Program-made: the position numbers and the translations under genes | Notes under the pieces: model-generated | Seen by the model: the letters and a program-made list of their open reading frames with translations, nothing else | What the model was told of the DNA's origin: nothing | The model's database searches: none | In this document: positions 1 to 11,625 of the stretch, in pieces | Numbering within the stretch: position 1 is the stretch's first letter | Layout: each line of letters starts with the position of its first letter | Source: Cruorifilaria tuberocauda | Taxonomy: Eukaryota; Nematoda; Chromadorea; Rhabditida; Onchocercidae | Direction of reading: 5' to 3' | Length of the DNA stretch: 33,523 nucleotides | Assembly: GCA_013365365.1 (NCBI GenBank) | Contig: JABVXU010000584.1 | Coordinates: 1 to 33,523 of the forward strand

Positions 1-184
1 GAACAAAAATAATAAGTGTAACTTCATTTTATACGTTTATATCTAAAACTAATTTCAAATTAGCACGAAAAATATAATAAATAAAATTCTGGAAATTATT
101 TCGAAATTGGAATTTAAATTAGAAATTAAAATTAATTCAAATAACCATTTTGCAATCGATCACATAGTGTAATATCATAATTAC

Positions 185-3100
185 TTTCTTCGCTGGATGA
201 TAAAACACTTTTAATACTTGACGGAATGAACGCAATACCCACGTAAGATGTAGCGCACGGCTCATCCTCGTAATCTATTGAGGAATGCCTCAAGCGGATT
301 ACTATTATTTAAAAAAAAATTTTTTTCAAGAAATAAAAAAATGATCAGTTTTACTTTTTAATTATTTTGATAAAAAACTTGAATGAAAACTTACAAAATA
401 CAAAGCAAACGAAATTTCGCTTAAATTAACAGGTAATTAACTTAAATTAACAGGTAATAGGTGATTAGATAATTTTGAATAATTCTATAAATACATAAGG
501 TTGACAAAAATGGAATTAAATTTTATTTTGAATTAAAAAGAAACAGATCATTCGCTTAGCTTGATAATTATTATTATGCTAAATATTATGTTTTTATTAT
601 TATGAATTACTACTATTAAAAAGTTACTAGTGATTTAAAAAATGAAATTTAACCAACCTTTCAACAGTTTCACTTAAAACAGCAAAACTTTCGAATGTAA
701 GTATTACTTCTTCGAGATTCTGCTCACCTTGTAAGCCATCAATAATGAATGTACATGTGGTATTAGCTGGATACATTAATGGATACTAAAAATTTCCATC
801 AATTGAAGAATTTATTAAGTAAAAATATTTTCCAAAACTATTAGTATACTTCTAATTATTAAGTAAAAAAATTTTCTAAAACTATTAGTTATACTTCTAA
901 TTATTAAGTAAAAATATTTTCTAAACTATTAGTTATACTTCTAATTCTTTATTTCATGACAAAATTTAATTTAATTTCAATTAAATATTCATAACATTTG
1001 AAAATATAAAATACGCAAAATATGTAAATTATGAATACGCATAGTACTTAAAATATGAATACGTAAAATATTTATCGGTACCTTAAAATTACTTTATTAG
1101 CTATTATCTATTACTTTTAATTATATTTTACATTTCCAAAAAAACTTGTTCCCTTTATAAATATCTATTAAATTTTACTATAAATTATAAATTAAATTTT
1201 ATTAAATCAAATATCAATTTTAGATAACTTTATAAGCATATTTCAAAAATCACTTTCTTCCTCAGAAAAAAAAACCTAATTTAATTTTATCTAATTATTA
1301 ATTACTAATTAATTATAATTTTAGTTTTAGAAAACATACTTTAGGGGAATGTATAAAATGAGTTGTTTCACGATTACTTCTCACAAGTAAGTCACATTCT
1401 GAACCACGTAAATGTGTTATACCTGATTGATTATCCATCAATTTCAGTACATCAACATAACGATTTGAAAATTCATAATCTAATGAATATCTATAACGAT
1501 AACAATAAACAATAATAACAATAACAATAACAACAACAACAATAACAATAACGATAACAACAACAATAATAGATAATAAATATGAGATAATTGAATTTCA
1601 TTTACTGAATGGAAAGTAAATGAAGTGAGATAAATTTAACAAAGTATAAAAATGTAAATTAAATTTATACCCGCGTGGATCAGCTTTAGCAGGACTTGTC
1701 GTATTAAATTCAATAAATGTACTTGGGCCAAATGAGTAAATTACCATACGTTGTTGTAAGCCACATATTTTTCGAATAATTGGATATTTATTAGTTGGAC
1801 CATCATATATTGTTAGAGAATCATATGGGCAGCTAGAAATTTTTTTATTTTTTCAAATATATTTTTTAAATTACTTTCTTTCATTTATTACATTTGCATT
1901 ATATTTATATCATTCTATTATGCAATATTATCATATCATCATTTTATCACTATTCATCCTATGATTATTTATTGTATTATCATACTATCATATCATTAAA
2001 TTATACAGTACTATATGTATCATATTCATCATATTCATTATTATTCATCATTTATTCGTATCATTATCCTATTATCATATTATCATATAATCATTTTATC
2101 ACTATCAATCATACGATTATCATATTATACAATATTATACATATCATATTATTCATCATTTTATCACTATTTATCATATGTTTATTTATTGTATTATATT
2201 ATTATCATATTGTACAATGTATTACATATTGTTCATCATATTCATTATCATTCATCATATTATCATATTATCATTGTATTATCATATCACTATATTATCA
2301 TATGATATTATTATAATTATTGATATTATTATAATTATTGATTACATTAGAAGTTATTAGATAGATAAGTAATGCAATTGAAAGGAATTGAATAAACAAA
2401 TTTAAATTTTAACTTTAATATTATGCTGTTATATTATTCATCATATTCATCATTATTCATCATACTATTATATTATTGTATTATTATATTATTACCAATT
2501 ATCATATTATTATTATTATATTATCATGATTCACATCATATTACTGTTGATCGAATAGAAATTAGATAGATGAATAGTGGTGCAATTAGAAGGAATTGGA
2601 TAAAGAAATTTACATTTACAGTCTATAATAGTGTACGTATCATCATACTATTACTGTATTACTGTAATACAGTAAAATATTACTGTATTATTATATTATC
2701 CTCATCATCATATTATTATATTATCATAATCATATTATATTATTATAATATATATAATCATATTATATTATTATAGATAATTAGTGAGTAACTGGATAAC
2801 GAAATTTACTTTTGCATAAACACATTACACAATAATCATGTAAAAGTTAAACTGCAATAATAGAAATTAGCCAAATAATTAAATCAAATTAGGTAAAAGA
2901 ATTAATTGTGTAATGCAATTAAAAGAAATTAAGTAAAGGAATTTAGGTAAATAAGTAAGTAAATAATTTACTGTTCACCACCGAAATAAATATCAAAATC
3001 ACGAAAAAGTAAACGAATACGTTGACCCGTTCGACCATTGAGCAAATAAGTACAGCGAAAATTCTGAAAACAAAAGAAAAATTTACAGTTATTTTTTATC

Positions 3101-6100
3101 ATTACTTTTATCATTATCATTATTATTGTTTGTTTTCTTGCTGTAGTATCAATTCAACTTTTACTTTGATTTCTAATCTAGCAATTGATCATTAAATTGA
3201 TTAGTGATTAGTTTGAAACAAAAGGTCAAAAAGTTTGAAAACTCACTTTTGGATATGTTCCAGGATAAGTTGGCGAAAGTATGGATCCACGCTTCCTGTG
3301 AAATAGAAAAAAAATGCTTTTTTTTTAAAATTACTTCCTTCCTCCCCCACTCTCTCTTTCTTTCTCTCTCTCTCTTTTTCCCTGTACTTCATTAAATCTA
3401 TATTTCACTTATTTTTTAAATCTGAATTTAACGAAAACGAAAATTACGAGGCATTTTTTAATAAATGTTTAATTTTCTCTCTGTTTCAAACAATTTAATT
3501 TATTCCGCTAATTAGAGAACCTGCGCTAGTGATAAGAACTACCAGTCAAAGTATCGATTTCTTTACTTTCTTACTTCCTTACCTTACTTTACTACAATTC
3601 AAATACTAGTAGATTTGAATTTAAGTAATAATAATAATAGATCTGCATTAGTTGGTTACCATTAAATTAAAACACTTTAATGAGGTAAAATTTTAAATGG
3701 GAAAAAATAGCTTACTTAAACTTTGAATCGATCACAAAATCACATTTACCTGGTGGTACTTTTTCACCCACCTGATAAGGCGCTGAAATAGAATTCAGTA
3801 AAATTTAATTTGCAAAAATAAAATGAAAAAAAAAGTTATAGAAATTTTAGGAAAAATGAAAATTTATGACAAATACAAATATTTATGTGACAAATTTAAT
3901 GTTTATTTAGGGTAGGAAGCCAAGCTAAAATAGCCTAGCTTTGTCCATCATCCTTCCTTTCTCATATATTTCAGCCAACGATTTTATCAATTTTTTATTT
4001 TTTGGAATACTCCCTTAAATCTAACATAACTGAAAATAATTTATTTGGAAGCATTCCATGGAATATTTAGGCTTAGCACTTTAAATTTAGCAGTGGGAAA
4101 AAGCGAAAAGCAAATTTCAATTTCAATTATTTAATTTGCATAACTTAAAAAAAAAAACTTTAATTATTTAAAAATAGTAATATACGTTTATATATTTAAT
4201 ATTTTCTTGTAGTGAATTTTTGAAAAATTTCTCCTTTTTCAGTTGTTATTTTCAGTTTAATTAATTATTATTTAATTATTCAATTATCATTAATCGATTT
4301 TTTGAATTTCTTTTTTTAGTTATTGTTATCAGTATTGTTAATAATTATTTAATTGTCATTTACTGATTAGTTATAATTTTATTTTGATTTTTTGCTTGCG
4401 TAAATTAATAATTAATTTAATTAAATAATTGTTGAAAGCATCTAACCATCAGATATGAATGCGTAATGACCACGGAATTTTAGAGCATTTCGTTGATTTG
4501 ACGTAACTCTTGAATGAAATACTAATACTATGACACGATTTAAACTGAAAAGGAAAACTTAAGCGAAATCATTAATTAAATTAAAAATTATTAAAAGTGG
4601 AAAAGATGTACCTAATGATAAACAAATTTGATAAATTTTGATAAAATGATAAATAAATTTGATGAATTTTGATATAGTGATAAGTAAATTTGATAAATCT
4701 TGATAAAATGATAAATTAAGATATCAGAAAATTGATAATTTTAGGGAAAGAAAGGATAGCAATTAATCAATAATCAATTATATACAATCAGATAACAATC
4801 GATTATTCATTAATAAACAAATTTTAATGATAAAGAAAAAAAGTTCGAATGTAAATTGTCATGAAAGTAATCGAAGTGCAAATGAATAATTTAGGTGAAA
4901 TTACTTTTTTCTACCTATTAACTTAATAATTATTAAATAAATGAAAGAAGACATTGTTTTAAAACGTGTAAAAGTAACGTGTAAAAGTAGTTACCTAATT
5001 CTGACGTACGGTGATACGCTACCGCAATAACGTCCACCAAATGCTGCAGAAAGTAAATCATCATCAGGTTCCTCCAATTCCGAATATATATCCACATATT
5101 CACTTTCACAACTGGGTAAAGTAAAATTTTTAAATATAATTTAATAATTAATTAAAATGCAAAGTTTTTACTCGGAAAAACTTCCCCATTTAAAATGCAG
5201 AAAAAAAAAATTTAAGAAATTTGATGATTAATTCTCATTTGAAAGTTTAAATTTACAAAATCCAATTCGTGCATTTGCTATCTCAAATATCATTACAATT
5301 TTGAAGTTTTCATTTCTGATAAAATCAATGATAAGCTTTAAAATATATTAAATTTAACTAATGAATAGCACGAATTTAGCAACGAATTTTAATTTAAAAA
5401 TTATGATAATTTGATAAGAAAATAATGATAATTTGAAAATTATGATAAGCTATGATAAATTATGATAATGCTTATTTAAGAAATCAATTTCCAATTTGAC
5501 AACTAATTCTTTCGTAAACTTGACTGAATTTCAATTTTCTATTAAAATCATTACTCAAAAAAAAAGTAAGTTAACTTACTTTCCAGCAGTACCAGCTAAG
5601 TGGAATTGATCGAAAATGAGTTTTACTCGTTGTTTTGGTGCCGCGACAAACGTGTATATACACTGCAAATTTTTGAAAAATTAGTTCATTTTCAACGAAA
5701 ATGCAAAAAAAATTAATTAATTTTATCATCTGATTAAATTCACAGAAAAACTTATCAATCAATCAAGTTTAACCTCTAAATTTCAATAATACCAAAAGAG
5801 AATTTGAGAAAACTTATCACTCAATGTAAATTTTAATAATATTAAAGTGAATGAAGAAGAAATTATAACCAATATAATAATTGCATTAATATATATATAA
5901 GTATTCTTACTTGTAATTATAAGTATTCTTACTTGTAAATTTTTTGGACTTTTCGGTTGTGAAACTTCTCCGGAAATGGTAGCTGAAGGTGGTAACATCG
6001 GTAATTGAAATTCACCTTCCGTAGTAGAAGAATCGAAGATATGATCACATTCTAAAGTCTTCCTTACACTATTTTCTAGCCAATCTATTTTTTTTTTATC

Positions 6101-9100
6101 ATTGATACTTCAGTGTTACATTTAATTCGTATTGAATTTAATTATGTAAACCAGTATTTCAATTCTATTAATCAATTCCTATTTTCTTCATTCTGAAGAA
6201 AGACTTGTGCATATATGTCTGTATGTTTCGTATACTTTAACTCATTTACTGATAATCAATTTTATCATATTAATAGCTATAATGCTAACTGTACATGTGG
6301 ATATACTTTAACTCATTTACTGATAATCAATTTTATCATATTAATAGTTCTAATGCTAACTGTACATGTGGATATACTTTAACTTATTTAATGATAATCA
6401 ATTTTATCATATTAACAGCTATATATATATGTATGTATATTCGTATATCTTAACTCATTTGCTGATAATTAATTTTATCATATCAGAGACTGATATGATA
6501 CCTTCTGTTTTTTATTAATACTAAAAACTTGACAGTGTTTATCCTAAATTCACTTTAATCGTTTGTTCGTAAATCATAAAAGTTTGATAGTCCTTTGATA
6601 CTCTTCATAGCCTAATGTTATTTTGTTTTTTTATTGATATTTTTTATTGATGTTTTTTTATTGGTTTTTTATTGATAGCAAAAGTTATCGATTTCTATCC
6701 TAAATTTATTTTAAATAGTAAAATTTTGTTATTTGCTAGTAAAATATTAAAATTTGATAATTCTACTCTTTGTGATATGATATCTTTTTGTTTTTATTAT
6801 TTGTTTTACTTATTCATCTTCGATTTACTTTAATTAATTTCACTTATTAAAATGATAATGATTTGATAGAATTACTCTTTATATAATGATACTTCGATTT
6901 TTATTTTAATTAACCTTGACTGTTAAAGTAATATTGATTTGATGAACTTACTAATCGTAGAATGATACATCTCCGAATTTCATTTTAGTTTATCTTAACT
7001 ATTAACTATTTAACTATTAAAGTGATAAGATTTAGTACATTTACTTTTCATATAATCATACTTCGAGTTTTATTTTAATTACTCGTAGCTACTAAAGTAA
7101 TATTGATTTGAAAGGTTTACTCTCCAGATGATGATACATCTCCGAGTTTCATTTTAATTAATCTTACCTAGTAAAGTGATAATGATTTGATAAGACTTAC
7201 TCTTCATATGCTAATACACCTTTGAGCCAGAAGAATAAAATAATGATCAGAAAGCAGGTGATAATGCAGATAAATAATAATGCAAAAATTATATCACAAT
7301 CCAATCTTCGACAAAATGAACAATCCTCTTTGAGTTCTTTAGTTTTTTCGTTATTTAAAAAATTGATCCGAGCTTCGATCATACGTTCCAAAGTACGCAT
7401 ATGCGTCATTCCTCTTCCTTTCTTTTCCTTTTTTATTTTTTTTTTTGGATAGATAGTACTGATAAAGTTTTTATTATCAAGCTTAGCAATTAACTGAAAA
7501 CGTAAAAATAATACTTTGATATTACCACTGAAAAAGATAAAATGGCTTAGTTTTAACTAAATTCTCCTTTTCGTTCTAGATTATATCTTTTCATGTTATA
7601 TCATTCATACGTGACATGCCATTCCTCTCCTGTATACTTACGTGATATGCCATTCGTCTTCCCTATACCTACGTGATATTCCAATCCTTTATCACATACA
7701 GGCCTACGTAATATTCCATTATTCTATCTCCGATATAGCTTAAATCACCTAAATATCATTCACTTATTGTCTACGTGATATTCCAGCTATTTATCTTATT
7801 TACGTCTACGTGATCTTCATCAACCTTCTCATCTACTTAATACGCTATTGATTATTATATATGTCAAATAATTCTTTGTACCGGTATATATATGTTATCA
7901 CTTACGTCAGTCTACGGCAGGCAATCAATCTCACGTCAAATCATGGAACAATCATAATGAATCAAAACATTCCTCTCCGATCCCGAAAAACTTTCTGTAG
8001 CAACGATGATGTAGGGTTCAAGATATCAGCTATCAAAATGTGTTAGCTAAAGAAATACAACAATCAGAATATAAACACCTGCTAATTATCCTAATTATCG
8101 ACAATTAAGTGATAATAAACTTTACAATTAGGATATAAACACCTGATAATTGTCCCAATTATCTGCAATTAAGTGATAATAAACTCGCCTGATTAACAAA
8201 ATTATTGCTCTCGAGTATTTTTAAGCTTATTTTTACATCTGAAACTTTGTTCCCATTATTCAATCCTATCATTCCCATTACTAATTGCTTGAAAATTGGA
8301 GTAATTAAGTTGCTTCACTATGCTTGATTAAAATGCAACTTAATCAACTTAATGATCAACTAAATGATAAATCATTCTTTTCTCCCACAGCAAAAATCAA
8401 ATATAATCTTGCGATCAGAAAAGAAGTTTAAAAGTTCGTCATGATAGGTATGACTAATTTGATGTGATTAACTTTTTAAGTGCAAACTTAATAATCTAGA
8501 TAAAAATAAATAATAATAAATAATTTGATAATTAAAGAAAACAATAATTAGGTGATTATTTATAATTAGTAGATTAATAATAATAGACATGTTGTAAATT
8601 AGTAATTAGAAATGAGTGATAAGATTAAAAACAAGATTAGTGATAAGATTAGAAATAGAAATAAGTTATACGTGATAAGAAATAGAATTAAGTGATAAGT
8701 GATAAGTGAATAAGTGAATTATTGATTAAGAAGGATTAAAATGCATTAATATTAAAATTAAATTAATAATAAACGAAAAAAATAAAAATAAATATATTTA
8801 TTAATTGATATTTATCATTAATTATATTCATTAATAATTAATCAATTACTAATAGTGGTGATAATTACTTATAATAAAATTTGAATTTATTAATTAATTA
8901 AGAAACATCAATAAATTATAATAAATATTATTAAATATTATTAAGTACTGAAAAAAGAAAGCATAAAAATTAAATTAAATCAAATCGGAAATCGATTTTT
9001 TATCGATTGAAATGATCAAAGTGATGACCGAAAAAATTCCTTTACTAATCAATAACTTCAACTTAAACCATATAATATATCTCTTATCAATATTACTCAA

Positions 9101-10994
9101 TCAATTCCTCTACTAATCAATACTAGTATTACTAATCAATAACTTCAACTTAAGCCAATAATACATCTCTTATCAATATCAATCAATCAATTCCTCTACT
9201 AATCAATACTAGTATTACTAATCAATAACTTCAACTTAAGCCATATAGTATATCTCTTCTCAATATCAATCAATCAATTCCTCTACTAATCAATAACTTC
9301 AACTTAAACCAATAATACATCTCTTATCAATATCAATCAATCAATCAATCATTGTCCTGTCTTTCTTCATTTGAGATAAAGATGTAAATCGTTTTTAAAA
9401 ATGTCAAAAAAAAGAAAACCTTTGGTCTGATTGATGTTTTGTTTCACTGTAAGAAATTTCGCAAATACAAATTTAAGCAAACATTTTTTTCTATTCGTTT
9501 TCTTCTTTCAAACTTTTTAAATCAATAAAAATTATTTTTAATTAAAAATAAAACTCTGATATGTTAAATAAAGTAAATTTAAGTAAGTAAAAAAAATTTA
9601 AGTAAGGTAAATAAAGAAATAATTGTAAGTAAAAAAATGGATAAAAATTTATTTGAATTTTTATTAATTTTTAAAAAGTAGTAAAAATTATATTCTAAAA
9701 ATTTTATAAAATCGATATAAATTAAAAAAACTAATAATAATTCTATTTAATTTTTTTTTAGAATTAATCTAATTATTCGTTGTAATTTTTAAATTAATAA
9801 AAAAGAATAAAAATTTATTTTTTGAAAATTTTCAAATTGGTTTATTGATCGAAAAAGTTTATATTGAAAACTGTTTAAAGCTAAAAGAAAAAAACGGATA
9901 ACAGGTGTATTAATTCTTAAATTAACAAAAATTATTTGCTAGAAATTTTTGTGAAGAACTGAAAAAGTTGTAGTAGTATTAGTATTAGCATTAGTAGTAC
10001 TAGTAGTAATAGTAATCGTATCGGTGAATTGTTTAACATTTAATTTTAAATGTGAATTTGGTCGAATTGAATTGCAAAGATTAAATTTTAAAATAAATAT
10101 TCGTTTAAGTGGATAAACGAAAGTGATGATTAATACATTTGTAAGCTTATCATATCATATCAATCAATTTTCCCACGATCATTTCACCTTCCATTTATTA
10201 ATCGATCTTAAGCTATCCTATAATATTTATATTGAACATTGTTTAAAGTAATTTTCAATTGTAATCATACGATAAGCTAAAACTTTTATCAATTTTCCAC
10301 TTTCATTTCATTTAAGATTCGAGAGAATTTATATTGAAAATTGTTTAAAGTAATTTTTAATTGAAATTACTTTAAACTAAACTTTTTCTTTTTAACAAAA
10401 TTTAAATTTTTTCAAAAAACGCGATAAGCAAAACATTGAATCATTTACGTTAGAGTAACTTACGTGAAATTATTATTATCTCTTCATTTTAATGAGTAAA
10501 ATGAAAAATTGATTTAATCATTTATTGATAAAACTTTTATAATCAATATATTTATAACACTGAAGCATCATCATTAAACAATGCAAAATTTTTAAAAATA
10601 TTTAAATTTCATATATAAAAAGTAAACTTTGATTGAAAAGTTTTTTTAATTAAATAAAAAGGAATAGTTTTTCAAAAAATATATATATACTAATGAAATT
10701 TTGGGATTAATTTATATGAACTGATAATCTTTCATTTTTTTGATAGTAAACTTATCAATTATCAATTGACATAAAAAGTTATCTATATGAATTTATTATC
10801 AAATTATCAGTTCATATAAAAATCGGCCTGTATTAACTTACTTTAAATAACTTACTTTAAATTAAATAAATAAATAAAGAAGTAAGAGGAAACTTACGGA
10901 ATACTACTTCAATTTCACGTTTCCTATCGCTTCCATCGGTATTACACCAACTAATGAAAATGAATATGATAGGTAAAATAGCGCCGGATAACAT
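185..10994 (-). CDS. CUB-domain secreted or surface protein, 12 exons, 3' end beyond the left edge
   Basis: Seen: exons, 5' to 3', are 10994-10898, 6051-5933, 5662-5580, 5111-4997, 4544-4447, 3782-3716, 3295-3247, 3063-2972, 1832-1671, 1490-1340, 785-658 and 288-185. Splice phases agree at every junction. The 5111-4997 exon must be 117 nt to keep frame, so its ends may be off by two. About 422 residues are visible. Residues 1-20 form a signal peptide. CUB1 has the cysteine pairs C34/C73 and C101/C129, with ESEYVDIYSE and GRYCG motifs. CUB2 has C185/C214 and C242/C264, with SPTYPGTYP, CPYDSLTIYDG and KICG. CUB3 begins at C327/C356 and C399 and runs off the window. Known: CUB domains are extracellular modules that bind proteins or calcium. 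Nematode multi-CUB proteins such as SOL-1 and LEV-10 are receptor auxiliary subunits. Inference: a protein of that general kind, but I cannot name the ortholog. The last exon's acceptor reads GAG and is the weakest junction. Confidence 0.85.
814..945. repeat. 44-45 bp tandem repeat, 3 copies
   Basis: Three copies of ATTAAGTAAAAATATTTT… start at 814, 858 and 903, each ending in a TTATACTTCTAATT-like tail. It lies in the intron between the CUB-gene exons at 658-785 and 1340-1490. Confidence 0.8.
1496..1572. repeat. AAC/AAT trinucleotide microsatellite
   Basis: An imperfect run of AACAAT and AAC units lies just upstream (in gene sense) of the acceptor of the 1340-1490 exon. Confidence 0.85.
1895..2780. 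repeat. Degenerate ATT/ATC low-complexity satellite
   Basis: Two blocks (about 1895-2340 and 2425-2780) consist almost only of ATC, ATT and TATC units such as ATCATATTATCAT. Both lie within the 1.1 kb intron between CUB-gene exons 2972-3063 and 1671-1832. The Tyr/Ile/Ser/His-only open frames here are products of the composition. Confidence 0.85.
3331..3380. repeat. Polypyrimidine CT tract
   Basis: An almost pure C/T run with a CTCTCTCT core sits in the intron upstream (in gene sense) of the short 3247-3295 exon. On the transcribed minus strand it reads as polypurine, so it is not the usual acceptor tract. Confidence 0.75.
4616..4720. repeat. 31-bp tandem repeat, about 3.4 copies
   Basis: Units beginning TGATAAACAAATTTGATAAA-like start at 4616, 4647, 4678 and 4709. 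It is intronic in the CUB gene and adds to the many TGATAA motifs in this window. Confidence 0.8.
5901..5940. repeat. 22-bp direct repeat duplicating a splice donor
   Basis: GTATTCTTACTTGTAATTAT starts at 5901 and again at 5923. The second copy holds the real minus-strand donor (ACAA|GTAAGAAT) of the 5933-6051 CUB exon, and the first holds an equivalent donor 22 nt further into the intron. Confidence 0.8.
6231..6485. repeat. 71-bp tandem repeat, about 3.6 copies
   Basis: TATACTTTAACTCATTTACT starts at 6231, 6302 and 6373, with a diverged copy at about 6444. Each unit contains TGATAATCAATTTTATCATAT and most contain ACTGTACATGTGG. It is located in the first intron of the CUB gene. Confidence 0.85.
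6872..7201. repeat. About 76-bp degenerate tandem repeat running into the exon end at 7197
   Basis: Units anchored on TTAC lie at 6872, 6948, 7041, 7117 and 7197 (spacings 76, 93, 76 and 80). Each holds a TTACTCTTCATATxATxATAC-like segment, an ATTTTAATTAATCTTA-like segment and AAAGTGATAATGATTTGAT. The last copy is the 3' end and donor of the candidate exon 7197-7409. Looser copies may extend back to about 6590. Confidence 0.75.
7197..7409 (-). CDS. Possible alternative first exon encoding a membrane anchor
   Basis: Seen: an open frame from the ATG at 7409 encodes about 69 residues. It has a charged N-terminus (MTHMRTLERMIEARINF), a Cys-containing stretch, then about 25 hydrophobic residues (FALLFICIITCFLIIILFFW) and KGVLAYE. 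It ends at a consensus GA|GTAAGT donor just before an in-frame TAA. It lies inside the first intron of the CUB gene on the same strand. Inference: an alternative start giving a type II membrane-anchored form. The leftover two bases need an exon starting with one base. A weak site ending AAAATAG just upstream of the 6051 exon would satisfy this (joining as Asp-Val-Arg-Lys then the CUB exon), but it has no pyrimidine tract. It could instead be a short separate peptide gene ending in TAA, or chance. Confidence 0.45.
   Translation of the reverse strand: MTHMRTLERMIEARINFLNNEKTKELKEDCSFCRRLDCDIIFALLFICIITCFLIIILFFWLKGVLAYEE
7600..7815. repeat. Degenerate repeat with TACGTGATATTCCA core
   Basis: About six copies of [TC]TACGTGATAT[TG]CCATTC occur at irregular spacings of roughly 30-70 bp, inside the first intron of the CUB gene. 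ACGTGA is a half E-box-like motif, but no function is shown. Confidence 0.65.
8062..8205. repeat. 73-bp tandem duplication
   Basis: CAATCAGAATATAAACACCTG at 8062 is repeated as CAATTAGGATATAAACACCTG at about 8135. Both copies run on through CAATTAAGTGATAATAAACT. Confidence 0.75.
9051..9345. repeat. 86/68-bp tandem repeat, 4 copies
   Basis: AATAACTTCAACTTAA starts at 9051, 9138, 9224 and 9292. Copies include CATCTCTTATCAATATCAAT and CAATTCCTCTACTAATCAA. The last spacing is 68 rather than 86-87 because an internal ACTAGTATTACTAATCAA segment is absent. Confidence 0.85.
9965..10020. repeat. AGT/ATT trinucleotide tract
   Basis: An imperfect run of AGT, ATT and AGC units (GTAGTAGTATTAGTATTAGC…) in the first intron of the CUB gene. 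Confidence 0.7.
10898..10994 (-). CDS. Signal-peptide first exon of the CUB gene
   Basis: The first coding exon begins at the ATG at 10994 and ends at 10898 before a consensus GTAAGT donor. It encodes 32 residues plus one base. Residues 4-17 are a continuous hydrophobic core (ILPIIFIFISW), followed by a polar CNTDGSD stretch that suits a signal peptidase site. The leftover base C joins the AA that opens the exon at 6051, giving Gln then the first CUB cysteine, so the phase fits exactly across a 4.8 kb intron. That match is the main reason for placing this exon in the CUB gene. Confidence 0.75.
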
Positions 10995-11089
10995 TGCAGC
11001 GTGTCATTTGCGCCAGCTACTACATTATTTATTGCTTTATTTAACTATCATCGTTCTTTCTTTTTTCTCATACGTGCTGTCTAATACAT

Positions 11090-11625
11090 TCTGAGAGTAT
11101 ACGTATCGCATAAGTATACGTATCAAAATAACATCCTGAAAATATACTGAAATGATTTTAGGTTCACTTATAGAAATAACATTGTGAAATCACGATCAGA
11201 TTACGTAAGTACACGTATAAAAATAATGTCGAAAGTATCACGTAAATACACACACACACAGCAAAATGGCATTTTGAAAATATACTGAAGTGAATCTAGG
11301 TATACTTGTAGAAAATCGGAAATCACGATAAAATCACGTAAGTACACGTATAAAAAGAGTCGCGCATGTCGAAAGTATCGCGTAAGTATACATATAATTT
11401 TGAAAATATACTGAAATGAATCTAGATATACTTATAGAAAAAACACTCCGAAATGACGATAAAATCACGTAAGTATGCGTATAAAAATACTATCAAAAAA
11501 AAGAAAAAAACGATACGAAAAAATAGCACTCTAAAAATACACTGAAATCAGTTTAGGTATACTTGTAGAAATAACATTCCGAAATCACGATCAAATAACT
11601 TAAGTATACAAATAATTAAGTATTA
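11090..11625. repeat. 126-138-bp tandem repeat, 4 copies, upstream of the CUB gene
   Basis: The anchor GAAAATATACTGAA lies at 11138, 11276 and 11402, with a diverged copy at about 11532. Units also share TAGGTATACTTGTAGAAA, CACGATAAAATCACGTAAGT and ACACGTATAAAAA. A short (AC)n run is at 11248-11261. The array starts about 100 bp upstream of the signal-peptide start codon, so it occupies the probable promoter region. Confidence 0.8.

Noticed and set aside
1894..2776. Open frames of 60-140 codons made of Tyr, Ile, Ser, His and Leu
   Set aside because: They follow the ATT/ATC satellite, overlap each other in several frames, and lie inside an intron of the CUB gene on the opposite strand.
3916..3940. 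Small hairpin AAGCTA…TAGCTT in a CUB-gene intron
   Set aside because: A 6-bp stem is expected by chance in this much sequence and has no supporting context.
7861..8046. 61-codon plus-strand frame in a less AT-rich patch
   Set aside because: It lies in the first intron of the CUB gene, and neither strand gives a recognisable peptide or consistent splice sites.
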